NCBI GenBank assembly: GCA_004331795.1
Contig: SJSR01000003.1
Coordinates: 55,320-119,319 of the forward strand
From: Erythrobacteraceae bacterium CFH 75059
GTDB lineage: Bacteria; Pseudomonadota; Alphaproteobacteria; Sphingomonadales; Sphingomonadaceae
DNA length: 64,000 nt
Direction: 5' to 3'
The number at the start of each line of letters is the position of its first letter. Positions within the stretch are counted from its first letter, which is position 1. The notes below the pieces were generated by a model. It had not been told where the DNA came from. It saw nothing but the letters and a program-made list of their open reading frames with translations, and made no database searches. Made by a program: the position numbers and the translations under genes. Below, piece after piece: positions 16,043-25,968 of this stretch.

Positions 16043-17509
16043 TCAGGACGACCGCGCCGAAGCCCGGATCGCCAGCGCCAGATCGCGGTCGAGCGGAACG
16101 CAGATCCGCAGCAACCCTGCCGATGTCGTCACCTCCTGCACCGGTCCGGCAACCCCTTCTTCCGTGTCGAAGCACGTCACCCGGTAGCGTCCCTCCGCCA
16201 GACCGGGCACGGTGACGGACACGGGGCGGGGCTCGCGCCGCGCAAGCCGTCCATCCGGGCCGACGCCGCTCGTGCGCAGCAGCCAGACCACCGCCTGCGC
16301 GGCGTCGCCGCATCCGATGGCGGCCGTGTCGGCGGCGTCGCAATGCAGCCGGGCGGCAAGGTTCCTTCGCCGGAAGCACGTCCAGTCGATCAGCGGGAGA
16401 AAGGCGGCGAGGCTGCGCTGCGTGCGGCGCATGCCGGGCGTGAGCACGTGCGGATGGCGGTTGGGCCAGCGCATGCCGCCGCCGGCCCCGCCGCTCGCCA
16501 GATGCGCCCATTGCATGTGGCGGAACATCTCGTCGTCGAAGGGTTCGGGCAAGGTGACGTGCCGGTCCTTGAAGCTGTGGATCGGGCCATGCTCGCTGTC
16601 ATGCACCGGGCGTCCGTCGCTCGCCTCCTCGACGGCGGCCTGCATCAGCCGGGCGGTGGCAAGCGCGGGGGCGACCGTGTCGCGCGGATCGTCGATCGTC
16701 CCGGCCTCGTAGAGGTGGGTCGAGGCGAAATCGAGCAGCGGGTGGCGGAAGATCGGGTCCACCGTCGCCGGCTCGTCGATGAGGTGCGGTCCGAAAATCG
16801 AGACGGTCTGCGGGTGCGCGCGTCCGTACAGGCGCAGCTCGCGTTCGCGCAGGAAGGTGCCCAGGTCGCTGATGAACGGGGCAAGGGCGGCCGGGTCATC
16901 CTCGCCCTTCGAGGTGTGGATCTCGTTCCACAGGTCCCAGGCGAACAGCGCCCCGCTCCCGCCCCAGCGGTCCGTGGCGAAGGCCAGCCGGCGTTTCACC
17001 GCGGCGCGCATCTGCGGACAGGTCAGCCACTGCCGCCGTGTCCGGCACGGACCGCCATTGCGCGCATTGTAGGGGTGGTGGCGCCAGCGGTTCGACATGA
17101 AGAAGGTGTCGAACGGGGTCAGCAGGACGCGGATGCCCGTGCGCTCCAGCATCGGGAACAGGTCGTCCCAGAAGCGGACCATGTTGGGCGCGAAGGTGCC
17201 GACCCGCCGCTCGAGGTAGCGGTGATCCCCTTGCGCGTATTCGAGCATCAGCCGGATGCAGGTCACCCCGTGCGCCGCAAGCCAGCGGAGATGCCGCTCG
17301 ACCGCTTCGGGATCACGGCGGCGGAACAGCGGCGCAAGTTCCGGCCAGGACACGGCGTCGTTGGCCCCGATCGGCGTCCAGGCGGCGCCGTCCTCGGTGA
17401 CGAAGTAGGGCAGCCCCGGACGGGTGGTGACCCACGGCATGCCGCCCGGTGCCTGCGCCGCCGGCCGGAGCGCGCCGCGCGCGCCCGGCCCGGCGTCGAG
17501 CGGCTTCAT
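16043..17509 (-). CDS. Glycoside hydrolase, clan GH-A (cellulase/GH5-like)
   Basis: 488 residues with a TIM-barrel retaining glycosidase pattern. FAWDLWNEIH carries the candidate acid/base Glu196, and HDSEHGPIHSF carries the candidate nucleophile Glu306. GVTCIRLMLEY and RVLLTPFDTFF are the early barrel strands. The extreme C-terminus (from about residue 420) looks like a small beta domain. No export signal is visible. The start ATG overlaps the stop of the upstream glycosyltransferase-UGM gene (ATGA), so the two are translationally coupled, linking it to polysaccharide metabolism, for example trimming or editing of the polymer. The substrate is not predictable. Confidence 0.75.
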   Translation of the reverse strand: MKPLDAGPGARGALRPAAQAPGGMPWVTTRPGLPYFVTEDGAAWTPIGANDAVSWPELAPLFRRRDPEAVERHLRWLAAHGVTCIRLMLEYAQGDHRYLERRVGTFAPNMVRFWDDLFPMLERTGIRVLLTPFDTFFMSNRWRHHPYNARNGGPCRTRRQWLTCPQMRAAVKRRLAFATDRWGGSGALFAWDLWNEIHTSKGEDDPAALAPFISDLGTFLRERELRLYGRAHPQTVSIFGPHLIDEPATVDPIFRHPLLDFASTHLYEAGTIDDPRDTVAPALATARLMQAAVEEASDGRPVHDSEHGPIHSFKDRHVTLPEPFDDEMFRHMQWAHLASGGAGGGMRWPNRHPHVLTPGMRRTQRSLAAFLPLIDWTCFRRRNLAARLHCDAADTAAIGCGDAAQAVVWLLRTSGVGPDGRLARREPRPVSVTVPGLAEGRYRVTCFDTEEGVAGPVQEVTTSAGLLRICVPLDRDLALAIRASARSS

Positions 17510-19863
17510 GCAGCCGTGGCGCTGGCCCGCGCAGGCTCTGCCGCCGCGGTGCCGCCGCGCCGCTCCATCAGCCGCCGATAGGTGGCGAGCGCCTGCCCCA
17601 CCACCTGATCCATGTTGTAGTAGCGGTAGGTCGCCAGCCGGCCGACGAAACTGGTCGCCTCCTGCTCCGCCGCCAGCGCCGCGTAGCGCTTGTACAGCGC
17701 CTGGTTCTCGTCCCGCGGAATCGGATAGTAGGGATCGCCATCGGCGCTCGGATATTCGTAGGTCACGCTGGTGCGGTCGGCTTCCTGCCCGGTCAGGTGC
17801 TTGTACTCCGTCACGCGGGTGTAGGGCACGTCGGGGTGCGGGTAGTTGATCACCGCCACCGGCTGCAGCCATTCCCGGTCCAGCGTGCGGTGCTCGAAGC
17901 GCAGCGAACGGTACGGCAGCTTGCCGAAACGGTGACCGAAAAACTCGTCGATCGGCCCGGTGAACACCAGGTGATCATAGGTCAGCCCTGGCCGCGCCTC
18001 GTCCCAGTCGACCCCAAGTTCAAGGGTGATGTTGGGATGATCGAGCATGCGCGCGAACATCCGCGTGTAGCCCTCGAGCGGCATGAACTGGAACCGGTCG
18101 GTGAAATAGCGGTCGTCGGTGTTCGTCCGCGTCGGCACTCGCGCGGTCACCGCCTTGTCGAGATCCGACGGGTCGATGCCCCACTGCTTGCGGGTGTAGC
18201 CCTCGAAGAAGAGGCGGTAGAGGTGTTCGCCGACGGCGGAGACGACGACATCGCGCGAGGTGCGGATCACCGGCACCGGCTCGGCCCTGCTGGCCAGGAA
18301 CTCCGCCGCTTCGACGTCGCTGGCAAGCTCCAGTCCGTAGAGCCTGTTCAGCGTGGTCCGGTTGATGGGAATGGGCAGCAACTGTCCCTCGACCTCGGCG
18401 AGCACGCGGTGCTCGTACGGCCGCCAGCGGGTGAAGCGCGACAGATAGGCGAAGATGTCGGGCGCGTTGGTGTGGAAGATGTGGGGCCCGTACTGGTGGA
18501 TGAGGATGCCGGCCTCGTCATGGTGATCGTAGGCATTGCCCGCGATGTGCGGCCGGCGGTCGAGCACGAGCACCCGCTGGCCCGCGTCGGCGGCGAGCCG
18601 TTCCGCCATCACCGACCCGGCGAACCCGGCGCCCACCACGACCACGTCGTAGTGCCGCGACGGGCGGATCATCGGCATGGACGACACCGCGGACACCGCC
18701 GCCTTGCCGGAGGACTGCGCCTTGGCGATCAGCGCCGCCATGGCGCTTTGCGTGGCGTCCCAGCTGTTCTGCGACAGCAGCGCATCCGCTTCGGCGAGCC
18801 AGTCGTCACCGAGGCTGCGCGACAAGGCGAGCGCCTCGTCGCACCGGGTGACGAAATCTGCCGGGTCGGCCGCGATTCGTACCGCCTGCGTCTGGCCGTA
18901 CTGTCGCAGCACGTCGGTGATTGCGGTCGACACGACCGGAAGCCCCGCGGCAAGGTATTCGGGCGTCTTGGTCGGACTGATGAAGCGCGTCGCCTCGTTG
19001 AGCGCGAACGGCATCAGCGCGACGTCCCAGCCGCGCATGATGGCCGGCAGCTCGTCATAGGGCCGCCCGCCGAGGTAATGGAGGTTCGGCCGCTGGGGAA
19101 GGGTGGCCGGATCGATCTTGACCACCGGACCGACCATGACGATCGACCATTGCGGGCGCGCGCGCGCCAGCTCGTCGAGCAGCTGAAGGTCGAGGCGCTC
19201 GTCGATGACGCCGCAATAGCCCAGACGGGGTGCAGGCAGATCGGCCACCTCCGCCGGCACCGGGCCGGGCTGGCGCGCCACGGCAAAGTGCCGGCGGTCG
19301 ATGCTCGAGGGGAAGCAGTGGACCGAAGGGTGCCGCGACCGCTTTGCATCGTACAGGCTGGCGCCGCCGGTGAAGACCAGGTCGGCCCGCTGGAACAGCT
19401 CGTCCTCCAGCGTCAGCATGCCTTCAGGCGCCCCGGCAAAGGCCGACAGCTCGTCCATGCAGTCATAGACCACGCACGACGCGTCCAGTCCGCGGGTGAA
19501 CGGCAGCATCATGGGGGTGTAGTACCACAGCACGGCAGGGGTGCGCCCCTGAAGCCCCTCTGCCAGCAGACGGGCCAGAGCCTCGTTCTGTCCGGCGGCG
19601 TCCAGCTCCTGCGGCAGGTAGGGCGTGAGCACCTGCACCCCCGTCCGCTCGCACCGCGCCCGTTCCAGCCGCGGAGCGGCGCCCGGTTCCGAAAGGAAGA
19701 TCGGTTCTTCCCAGAACAGGACGGTGTGGTCACGCGCGAAGCGTTCCATGAGGTGCTGAGGCCGCTGGGTGACGAAATTCCAGCGCAGATGGCTGAGGCA
19801 GAGAAGAATTGGCGCAGCATCTCCAAGCGGGCCCGAACCCGCCTTCCAAGCCTCAGGTTTCAT
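17506..19863 (-). CDS. Fusion of a glycosyltransferase and UDP-galactopyranose mutase
   Basis: 785 residues. Residues 1-390 form a GT-B glycosyltransferase-like domain (LCLSHLRWNFVTQRPQHLM at the start, GYCGVIDERLDL and FISPTKTPEYLAAGLPVVS near the donor site). From residue 403 a complete UDP-galactopyranose mutase follows: the FAD motif VVVVGAGFAGSV (407-418), DRRPHIAGNAYD, GPHIFHT, and TRVTEYKHL, ending with the usual ATYRYYNMDQVV. UGM converts UDP-Galp to UDP-Galf using reduced FAD. The fusion suggests that the glycosyltransferase half uses Galf or acts on a neighbouring step. ATG at 19863 has GAAGGA 7 nt upstream. The stop overlaps the glycosidase start. Confidence 0.9.
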   Translation of the reverse strand: MKPEAWKAGSGPLGDAAPILLCLSHLRWNFVTQRPQHLMERFARDHTVLFWEEPIFLSEPGAAPRLERARCERTGVQVLTPYLPQELDAAGQNEALARLLAEGLQGRTPAVLWYYTPMMLPFTRGLDASCVVYDCMDELSAFAGAPEGMLTLEDELFQRADLVFTGGASLYDAKRSRHPSVHCFPSSIDRRHFAVARQPGPVPAEVADLPAPRLGYCGVIDERLDLQLLDELARARPQWSIVMVGPVVKIDPATLPQRPNLHYLGGRPYDELPAIMRGWDVALMPFALNEATRFISPTKTPEYLAAGLPVVSTAITDVLRQYGQTQAVRIAADPADFVTRCDEALALSRSLGDDWLAEADALLSQNSWDATQSAMAALIAKAQSSGKAAVSAVSSMPMIRPSRHYDVVVVGAGFAGSVMAERLAADAGQRVLVLDRRPHIAGNAYDHHDEAGILIHQYGPHIFHTNAPDIFAYLSRFTRWRPYEHRVLAEVEGQLLPIPINRTTLNRLYGLELASDVEAAEFLASRAEPVPVIRTSRDVVVSAVGEHLYRLFFEGYTRKQWGIDPSDLDKAVTARVPTRTNTDDRYFTDRFQFMPLEGYTRMFARMLDHPNITLELGVDWDEARPGLTYDHLVFTGPIDEFFGHRFGKLPYRSLRFEHRTLDREWLQPVAVINYPHPDVPYTRVTEYKHLTGQEADRTSVTYEYPSADGDPYYPIPRDENQALYKRYAALAAEQEATSFVGRLATYRYYNMDQVVGQALATYRRLMERRGGTAAAEPARASATAA

Positions 19864-20055
19864 TGGTGATCCTTCAGAAAACGTTGGATCAACGGCGTGG
19901 CACGGGGTTGGTTCCACAGCAGCAAAGAAGCTGCCTGCGGCGCACTTCGCTGCTCGCGCAGGAACCTGCCCGCCAAGCGGCGCGACCTTCGCCGGGCGGG
20001 GTCGACACGAGCCGGGTGACGCGCGGCCAGCGCAGCGCACCCGGCCGCCTGAGGC

Positions 20056-21333
20056 TCAGAGAGACCAGTAGCGCATGCCTTCAGGCACGAGATCCCGGCC
20101 GATGAACGAGCGCACGTCGATGACCGCGCCCTGCGGCCGCACGACGCGCGCGAGATCGTTGGCCCAGCCGCGGAACTCCTCGTGCGGCACCGCGAGAACC
20201 AGCGCGTCCAGATCGGTGAGAGCGGACGCCTCCTGCAGGCGGATCCCGTATTCCTCCATCGCTTCCTCGGCATCGGCGCGCGGGTCGTGCACCAGAACGT
20301 CGGCGCCACCCGCCATCAACGCCGCGATCACGTCAGGCACCTTCGAATTGCGCAGATCGGGCACGTTTTCCTTGAACGTCAGGCCCAGCACGCCGATCCG
20401 CGGCGTCGCGGCGGTCTGCCCGACCAGATTCAAGGTTTTCGCGGCGATGTGTCTGCCCATGCTGTTGTTGATCCGCCGTCCGGCAAGGATGACCTCCGGG
20501 TCGTAGCCGGCCTTCTCGCTCGCATGGGTGAGATAATAGGGATCGACGCCGATGCAGTGTCCGCCGACGAGACCGGGCGAGAACCGCAGGAAGTTCCATT
20601 TCGTCCCCGCCGCGTCGAGCACGTCGCGCGTGCTGATCCCCAGCCGGTCGAGAATGATGGACAATTCGTTCATCAGCGCGATGTTCAGATCGCGCTGGGT
20701 GTTCTCGATGACCTTGGCCGCCTCGGCGACCTTGATCGACGGCGCCTCGTGCAGGCCGGCGGCGACGACCGAGCCGTAGACCGAGCGGAGCCGGGCCAGG
20801 GTGGGCGCGTCTTCCGCGGCAATGATCTTCACGATCGTGTCAAGGCGATGCTCCTTGTCACCCGGATTGATGCGTTCCGGCGAATAGCCGAGGAAGAAGT
20901 CCTCGCCCCGGCGCAGCCCCGACGCCGCCTCGAGACGCGGCGCGCACACATCGTCCGTGACGCCGGGATAGACGGTTGATTCGAACACCACCGCCGCGCC
21001 CGGCGACAGTCGGGGACCAAGCGTGTCGCAGGCCGCGAGGACCGGGCCGAGGTCGGGTCGGTTCTGATCGTCGATCGGGGTCGGCACCGTGACGATGAAG
21101 AAGGTGCTGTCGGCCAGTTCGTCAGGATCGTCCGTGAAGCGGAGAGTGGTTGCGGCAAGATCGGCGTCCTCGATCTCGCCCGTCCAGTCGTGGCCACGGC
21201 GAAGCGCCTCGACACGGCGGGCGGAGATGTCGAAACCGATCACGTGTTCGTGCTGACCGGCGAGCGCCACGGCCACCGGCAGGCCGACATAGCCCAGCCC
21301 GATCACCGCGATTTTCTCATCCGCCTTCTTCAT
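20056..21333 (-). CDS. UDP-N-acetyl-D-galactosamine/glucosamine 6-dehydrogenase (WbpO/TviB family)
   Basis: 425 residues. The NAD motif GLGYVGLPV is at residues 12-20; [10 protein letters not shown], the [12 protein letters not shown] block, and the catalytic cysteine loop [12 protein letters not shown] follow, then the C-terminal UDP-sugar domain ([16 protein letters not shown]). The family oxidises UDP-HexNAc C6 to the uronic acid in two NAD-dependent steps. It follows the WbpP-like epimerase with an ATGA overlap, the same pairing as wbpP/wbpO and tviC/tviB, so the product is most likely UDP-GalNAcA. WbpA-type UDP-GlcNAc specificity cannot be excluded. A gap of 190 bp separates it from the next gene of the operon. 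Confidence 0.9.
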   Translation of the reverse strand: MKKADEKIAVIGLGYVGLPVAVALAGQHEHVIGFDISARRVEALRRGHDWTGEIEDADLAATTLRFTDDPDELADSTFFIVTVPTPIDDQNRPDLGPVLAACDTLGPRLSPGAAVVFESTVYPGVTDDVCAPRLEAASGLRRGEDFFLGYSPERINPGDKEHRLDTIVKIIAAEDAPTLARLRSVYGSVVAAGLHEAPSIKVAEAAKVIENTQRDLNIALMNELSIILDRLGISTRDVLDAAGTKWNFLRFSPGLVGGHCIGVDPYYLTHASEKAGYDPEVILAGRRINNSMGRHIAAKTLNLVGQTAATPRIGVLGLTFKENVPDLRNSKVPDVIAALMAGGADVLVHDPRADAEEAMEEYGIRLQEASALTDLDALVLAVPHEEFRGWANDLARVVRPQGAVIDVRSFIGRDLVPEGMRYWSL

Positions 21334-22385
21334 GCCTTCCGATCCCGAACGAAGTTGATGTACCAGGGCATCGCGCTGCCGAGGCCGCGCACCAGATCGT
21401 GGCTCGGCGCATAGCCAAGCAGGCGGCGCGCCTTGCCGATGTCCGCAAGGCTGTGACGGACATCGCCGGGCCGCTCGGGTCCGTGGACGACATCCGCCCG
21501 GCTGTCGAAACCGTGGTGCCGCAGTTCGGCGGCGATCGCCTGCTGCAGGGCGTTCAGCGATGTGCGTTGCCCGAAGGCGACGTTGTAGACCTGCCCCCAC
21601 GCCTCCTCGGCGGCGAGCGCGGCGCGGAGGTTCGCCTGCACCGCGTTGTCGACAAAGCAGAAGTCGCGGCTTGTCTCGCCATCCCCGTTGATGCGCAGGG
21701 GGTCGCCTTGCAGCATCGCCTTGATCCACAACGGGATCACGGCAGCATAGGCTCCCTCCGGATCCTGGCGGGGCCCGAAGACATTGAAGTACCGCAGGCC
21801 GATCAGGCGTGCGCCATAGGTTCGGCCGAACACGTCGGCATAGACCTCGTTGAACGCCTTGGTGGCGGCATAGGGTGACAAGGGGCGCCCGATCCGGTCC
21901 TCGACCTTGGGCAGGCTGCGTTCGTCGCCGTAAGTGGAGCTGGACGCGGCATAGACGACGCGCGTGTCGCCGCCACGCCGCGCAGCGTCGCAGACGTTGA
22001 CGAACCCGGACACGTTCACCTCGTTGGTGGTCACCGGGTCTTCGATCGACCGCGGAACAGAGCCCAGAGCGGCCTGGTGCAGGACGATCTGCACGCCCTC
22101 GCAAGCCATGCGGCAGATGCCGGGATCGCGGATGTCCCCTTCGATCAGCTCGAAACGGGACCAGGCGTCCTCGCCGACTTGTGCGCGAACCTCCTCGAGG
22201 TTGCGCCGGTGACCGGTGGCGAAGTTGTCGAGGCCCCGGACACGCTGGCCGAGGACGAGCAGGGTTCCGGTGATGTTGGAGCCGATGAAACCGGCCGCGC
22301 CGGTGACAAGCCATGTCCGCTGCTCGGCCTTGATCCGGTCGGTGAAACCGGGATCCTCCTGCAGCCACTCGGGTAAGGTATGCAC
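21330..22385 (-). CDS. UDP-N-acetylglucosamine C4-epimerase (WbpP/TviC family)
   Basis: 351 residues from a GTG start with GGGAG 5 nt upstream; no ATG gives a sensible N-terminus. It is a short-chain dehydrogenase with [13 protein letters not shown] (25-37), [27 protein letters not shown], the catalytic SSSTYGDE and [11 protein letters not shown] (Tyr-x3-Lys), and [11 protein letters not shown]. These blocks match WbpP of P. aeruginosa O6 closely, including the ATGHRRNL and GSVPRSI stretches. It interconverts UDP-GlcNAc and UDP-GalNAc (or their uronic acids) to supply the dehydrogenase downstream. It is the first gene of this minus-strand operon and diverges from the amidotransferase at 22577. 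Confidence 0.92.
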   Translation of the reverse strand: MHTLPEWLQEDPGFTDRIKAEQRTWLVTGAAGFIGSNITGTLLVLGQRVRGLDNFATGHRRNLEEVRAQVGEDAWSRFELIEGDIRDPGICRMACEGVQIVLHQAALGSVPRSIEDPVTTNEVNVSGFVNVCDAARRGGDTRVVYAASSSTYGDERSLPKVEDRIGRPLSPYAATKAFNEVYADVFGRTYGARLIGLRYFNVFGPRQDPEGAYAAVIPLWIKAMLQGDPLRINGDGETSRDFCFVDNAVQANLRAALAAEEAWGQVYNVAFGQRTSLNALQQAIAAELRHHGFDSRADVVHGPERPGDVRHSLADIGKARRLLGYAPSHDLVRGLGSAMPWYINFVRDRKA

Positions 22386-22576
22386 GCACGCTCCCACGCT
22401 GTTCCGCGGCTGCCTAGGCGAAGGCTTGGGCGCTCGCCAGTCGAAAAGCGGGCCGCGCCGCCACTTCGCGTGCGCGGCATGGTCTCTCCGGCGGAGCCGA
22501 TGCTCCCCGCCGCTCCCGCCTTCGTTGCGGTGGCAGCGGGCGGCATCTATGGCGGGCCTGACTGGAGGCGCTCGGG

Positions 22577-24538
22577 ATGTGCGGATTAGCAGGATTCGTG
22601 ACGGCTGGTCCGCTTGGCCCGGATGCCATGACGGCGCTGCGGCGCATGACGGGACGGATCGCGCATCGCGGACCGGACAGCGACGGCCACTGGCTCGACG
22701 AGGCTCGCGGCGTTGCGCTGGGTCATCGCCGCTTGGCGATCCTTGATCTGTCGGAGGCGGGGCACCAGCCGATGCGCTCGCCAAGCGGCCGGCTGGTGCT
22801 GGTATTCAACGGCGAGATCTACAACCACCGCGAGCTGCGGGCCCGGCTCGAGCGCGAAGGCGAGGCGCCGGACTGGCGCGGCCATTCGGACACGGAAGTC
22901 CTCCTTGCATGCATGGACCGCTGGGGCGTGCGCACGGCGCTCGAGCAGGCGAACGGCATGTTCGCGCTTGCCGTCTGGGATCGCCGGAGTGGCGTGCTGA
23001 CGCTCGCCCGCGACCGCCTTGGCGAGAAACCGCTTTACTACGGCTGGCAGGACTCCACCTTCTTCTTCGCGTCGGAGCTGAAGGCGATTGCGGCCCATCC
23101 GCAGTTCGCCGCGGAGGTGGACCGCGACAGCCTGGCCGCCTTCATGAGCTACGGCTATGTGCCGGCGCCGCTCAGCATCTGGAAGGGCATCCGCAAACTT
23201 CCTCCGGCGCATCTGGCGGAGGTGGAGCCGGACCGGTGCGGGTCCGAACGGGTCGAGCGTTACTGGGATCTGGCGGCCATCGCGGTGCAGGGTGCCTCGG
23301 CGCCATTCGACGATACGCCCGAACTGGTGGACCGCCTCGACGCGCTGCTCCGCGACGCGGTCGGCTTGCGGATGGAGGCGGACGTGCCGCTCGGCGCGTT
23401 TCTCTCCGGCGGTGTCGACTCCTCCCTCGTCACGGCACTCATGCAGTCGCTGGCGAGCCGGCCGGTGAAGACCTTCTCGATCGGGTTCGACGAACGCGGC
23501 TATGACGAGTCCGCCCATGCGCGGGCGGTGGCGAGGCATCTTGGCACCGACCATTGCGAATTGCGGGTCGCGCCTCGGCAGGCGCAGGAGGTGCTGCCAC
23601 GCCTGCCGACGATCTGGGACGAACCGTTTGCCGATTCGTCGCAGGTGCCGACGTTCCTCGTCAACGCGCTGGCGCGCGAGAAGGTGACGGTGGCCCTGTC
23701 GGGCGACGGCGGCGACGAACTGTTCGCCGGCTACAATAGGCACGTCCTTGGCGCGCGCATCTGGCAACAGGCGGCGCATCTGCCGCTCATCCTGCGACGC
23801 GGGATTTCCGCGGCCCTGGCGGCTCCGCTCACGGCTCGCGCCGTCAGCAGTGTGGCGCGTGCGGTTCGCATGGACGGCCGGATTGCCGGCCTCGCCGAAC
23901 GTCTGCCCAAGGTCGGGGCCGTGATCGCCGCCGGCGCGCCGGGGGATTTCTACACAGCGCTTGTGTCGCAATGGCCGGCGCAGCAGAACCCGGTGCTCGG
24001 CGTCACGGACGGTCGCGCGATGACGTCGGCCCCCGCCTTTGCGGACTTCCGCAACACCATGCTCTATTTCGACGCGACAACCTACCTGCCCGACGACATT
24101 CTCGCGAAGGTGGACCGTGCCGGGATGGCGGTGAGCCTCGAGGGACGGATCCCGTTTCTCGATCACCGGGTGGTGGAGTTCGCCTGGCGCGTGCCCCTGT
24201 CGGCCAAGATCCGCGACGGGCGGGGCAAGCACATCCTGCGCCAGGTGCTCTACCGCTATGTGCCCGCAGCGCTCATCGACCGGCCGAAGGCAGGGTTCGC
24301 GGTGCCGATCGGCGCATGGCTGTCAGGCCCGCTGCGGCCGTGGGCCGAAGCGTTGCTCGACCCGGCGGCCATGCGCGCGCAGGGCTTTCTCGATGACCGG
24401 CGGGTCACGCAGACCTGGCAGCGGTTCCTGCGCGGTGACAAGCACCTGCTGACCCGCCTCTGGTGCGTGCTGATGTTCCAGGCCTGGCTGCAGGAACAGC
24501 AGGACCAGCGCACCCTTGCCCTGCGGGCCGCGGCCTGA
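22577..24538 (+). CDS. asnB: Glutamine amidotransferase / asparagine synthase-like (AsnB, WbpS type)
   Basis: 653 residues. Cys2 after the initiator Met is the class II amidotransferase nucleophile (MCGLAGF, then HRGPDSDG and FNGEIYNH). The synthetase half has the PP-loop SGGVDSS at 277-283, and [15 protein letters not shown] follows. ATG has GGAGG 8 nt upstream. AsnB homologues inside polysaccharide clusters, such as WbpS of P. aeruginosa O6, amidate uronic acids. With WbpO/WbpP-type enzymes next door, conversion of GalNAcA to its amide is the likely role. A housekeeping asparagine synthetase is the alternative. It is transcribed against both flanking operons, convergent with the next gene. 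Confidence 0.88.
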   Translation: MCGLAGFVTAGPLGPDAMTALRRMTGRIAHRGPDSDGHWLDEARGVALGHRRLAILDLSEAGHQPMRSPSGRLVLVFNGEIYNHRELRARLEREGEAPDWRGHSDTEVLLACMDRWGVRTALEQANGMFALAVWDRRSGVLTLARDRLGEKPLYYGWQDSTFFFASELKAIAAHPQFAAEVDRDSLAAFMSYGYVPAPLSIWKGIRKLPPAHLAEVEPDRCGSERVERYWDLAAIAVQGASAPFDDTPELVDRLDALLRDAVGLRMEADVPLGAFLSGGVDSSLVTALMQSLASRPVKTFSIGFDERGYDESAHARAVARHLGTDHCELRVAPRQAQEVLPRLPTIWDEPFADSSQVPTFLVNALAREKVTVALSGDGGDELFAGYNRHVLGARIWQQAAHLPLILRRGISAALAAPLTARAVSSVARAVRMDGRIAGLAERLPKVGAVIAAGAPGDFYTALVSQWPAQQNPVLGVTDGRAMTSAPAFADFRNTMLYFDATTYLPDDILAKVDRAGMAVSLEGRIPFLDHRVVEFAWRVPLSAKIRDGRGKHILRQVLYRYVPAALIDRPKAGFAVPIGAWLSGPLRPWAEALLDPAAMRAQGFLDDRRVTQTWQRFLRGDKHLLTRLWCVLMFQAWLQEQQDQRTLALRAAA

Positions 24539-24551
24539 GCCGCACCGTGCT

Positions 24552-25852
24552 CTAGGCCGCGGACAGGCGCGCCTCGACCCCAAGGGCGGCGCGGATGCGG
24601 TTGGGAATCTCGGCCAAGGGGAAGCGCCGCCCCTTCGCCGCCGCCTGTCCGCTGTCGGTGAAATAGCCGACGCCGTCATGCTCGCCATTCTTGATCGCGA
24701 CGAAGGCGACGTGACGGCGCAGATCCTCGATCCTTTCATTGCCGACCGTCACACCCAGTCCGGCTGGAATGTCATTCGGGTAGGTCAGCATGACGAAGAG
24801 ATCGGTGCCGCGGTTGTCCACCGTGAACAGCGGAACACCGTCATCCGCGCGGGCCATCAGCAAGCGGCGCTCCGCCTCCGCTGCCTCTTCGCGCGAGGCG
24901 CAGCACACGAGCAGATCGCGCGACATGCGCGGCTCCACGGAGCGGAACGGGACGCCAAGCAGAGTGAGGAACTCCGCATGCTTGACCAGCCGCCAGTAGA
25001 AGGCTGTGCGCCCGTAGGGAACCTGGTGCAGGCCGGTGGCCATCATGATCCGCGCCCGGGGAAAGGCGCGGCGCACCTGACCGAGAATGCGGTCATAGAG
25101 CCGGTAGACATCCAGCACGGGATCGCTGCCCGGTTTGACGTACCAGTCCGGATTGCGGTGCGACCCGTCATAGGCGGACGAGTTGAACATGTAGTGGTGC
25201 TGGATATGGGCGCCCGCGTTGAGGAAGAGCGACGCGAAATCCGGCTTGTGGCTGCGGACCAGACGGATGAACATGTCCGTCAGCACTTGGTCCAGGAACA
25301 GCGCCTTGAACCATGGCTTCGCGCGGGCGCCAGCCACCAGTGTCGCGTAGCGCGCATAGTTCAGCGGCGAGGCGTTCTGCAGTCCGCCGACGAGGAAGTC
25401 GAAGGCTGAACTCTTGCTGAGGCCGCCGGACGCGTTGTCGTTCACCGCCTGCCGGACCGCTTCGAAGAAGCGCCTGTCGACCGGACCGGCATGCACGCCC
25501 GTGTCCGTCCACGGATCGGGGATGAAGAACGCCGGCGCGCGGAGACGGCACTTCGCGTTCATTGGACTGACGGCGCCCACCTTCAGTCCGGCCCGCTCGT
25601 GGCTTTCCCAGATCTGGTCCAGATCCGTTCGCACGATGTCGCCGAGCCGGAACATGCCGTGCTCCGGGTAGGTCAGTCCGGTGCGGGCAGTGACCCACTG
25701 GATCCACGGCTCAAGCTCCTCGTACCCCCGCTTCGACTCGGTTTCCTAAGTCGTGACGCGCCAAGACTTCGCCGAAGTTCGGCCGCTCGCCGCGGGCGAT
25801 GTCATGCTCGAGAAATGCGAAGTTGATCTCGTTGAGTTCGAGGAACAGCAGT
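24552..25852 (-). pseudogene. Frameshifted alkaline-phosphatase-superfamily protein
   Basis: An intact frame runs from ATG 25655 to the stop at 24552 (367 aa) and includes FLNAGAHIQHHYMFNSSAYD and GLHQVPYGRTAF. The same frame continues upstream without a start (ETESKRGYEELEPWIQWVTA) to about 25743. The expected N-terminus, LLFLELNEINFAFLEHDIA with RPNFGEVLARH, is found at about 25750-25852 in another frame. The family begins with this LFLELNEINF block followed directly by the EELEPWIQWV block, so a frameshift at about 25741-25752 splits the gene. No normal start codon is seen before LFLELNE either. It probably belonged to the glycosyltransferase operon. It is inactivated, or the read has an indel. 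Confidence 0.7.
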
Positions 25853-25968
25853 TGCGTCGCTGTAGAAACCGAGGGCGTTCCCGTGCTTGCGGCAGGAATG
25901 CTGCTCCTAGCACCATCGTCCCCCAGGCAGAAGCGAGGGAAACGAAAAGGCGGCGTGGATCACACAAA

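Noticed and set aside
13479..16511. A 1000-codon upstream extension of the TetR regulator frame
   Set aside because: It is antisense to the TonB-dependent receptor and compositionally artificial; the TetR domain begins at 13478.
17449..19869. An 806-codon plus-strand frame antisense to the glycosyltransferase-mutase gene
   Set aside because: Shadow frame; rich in His/Arg/Val and without domains, while the minus-strand protein has clear motifs.
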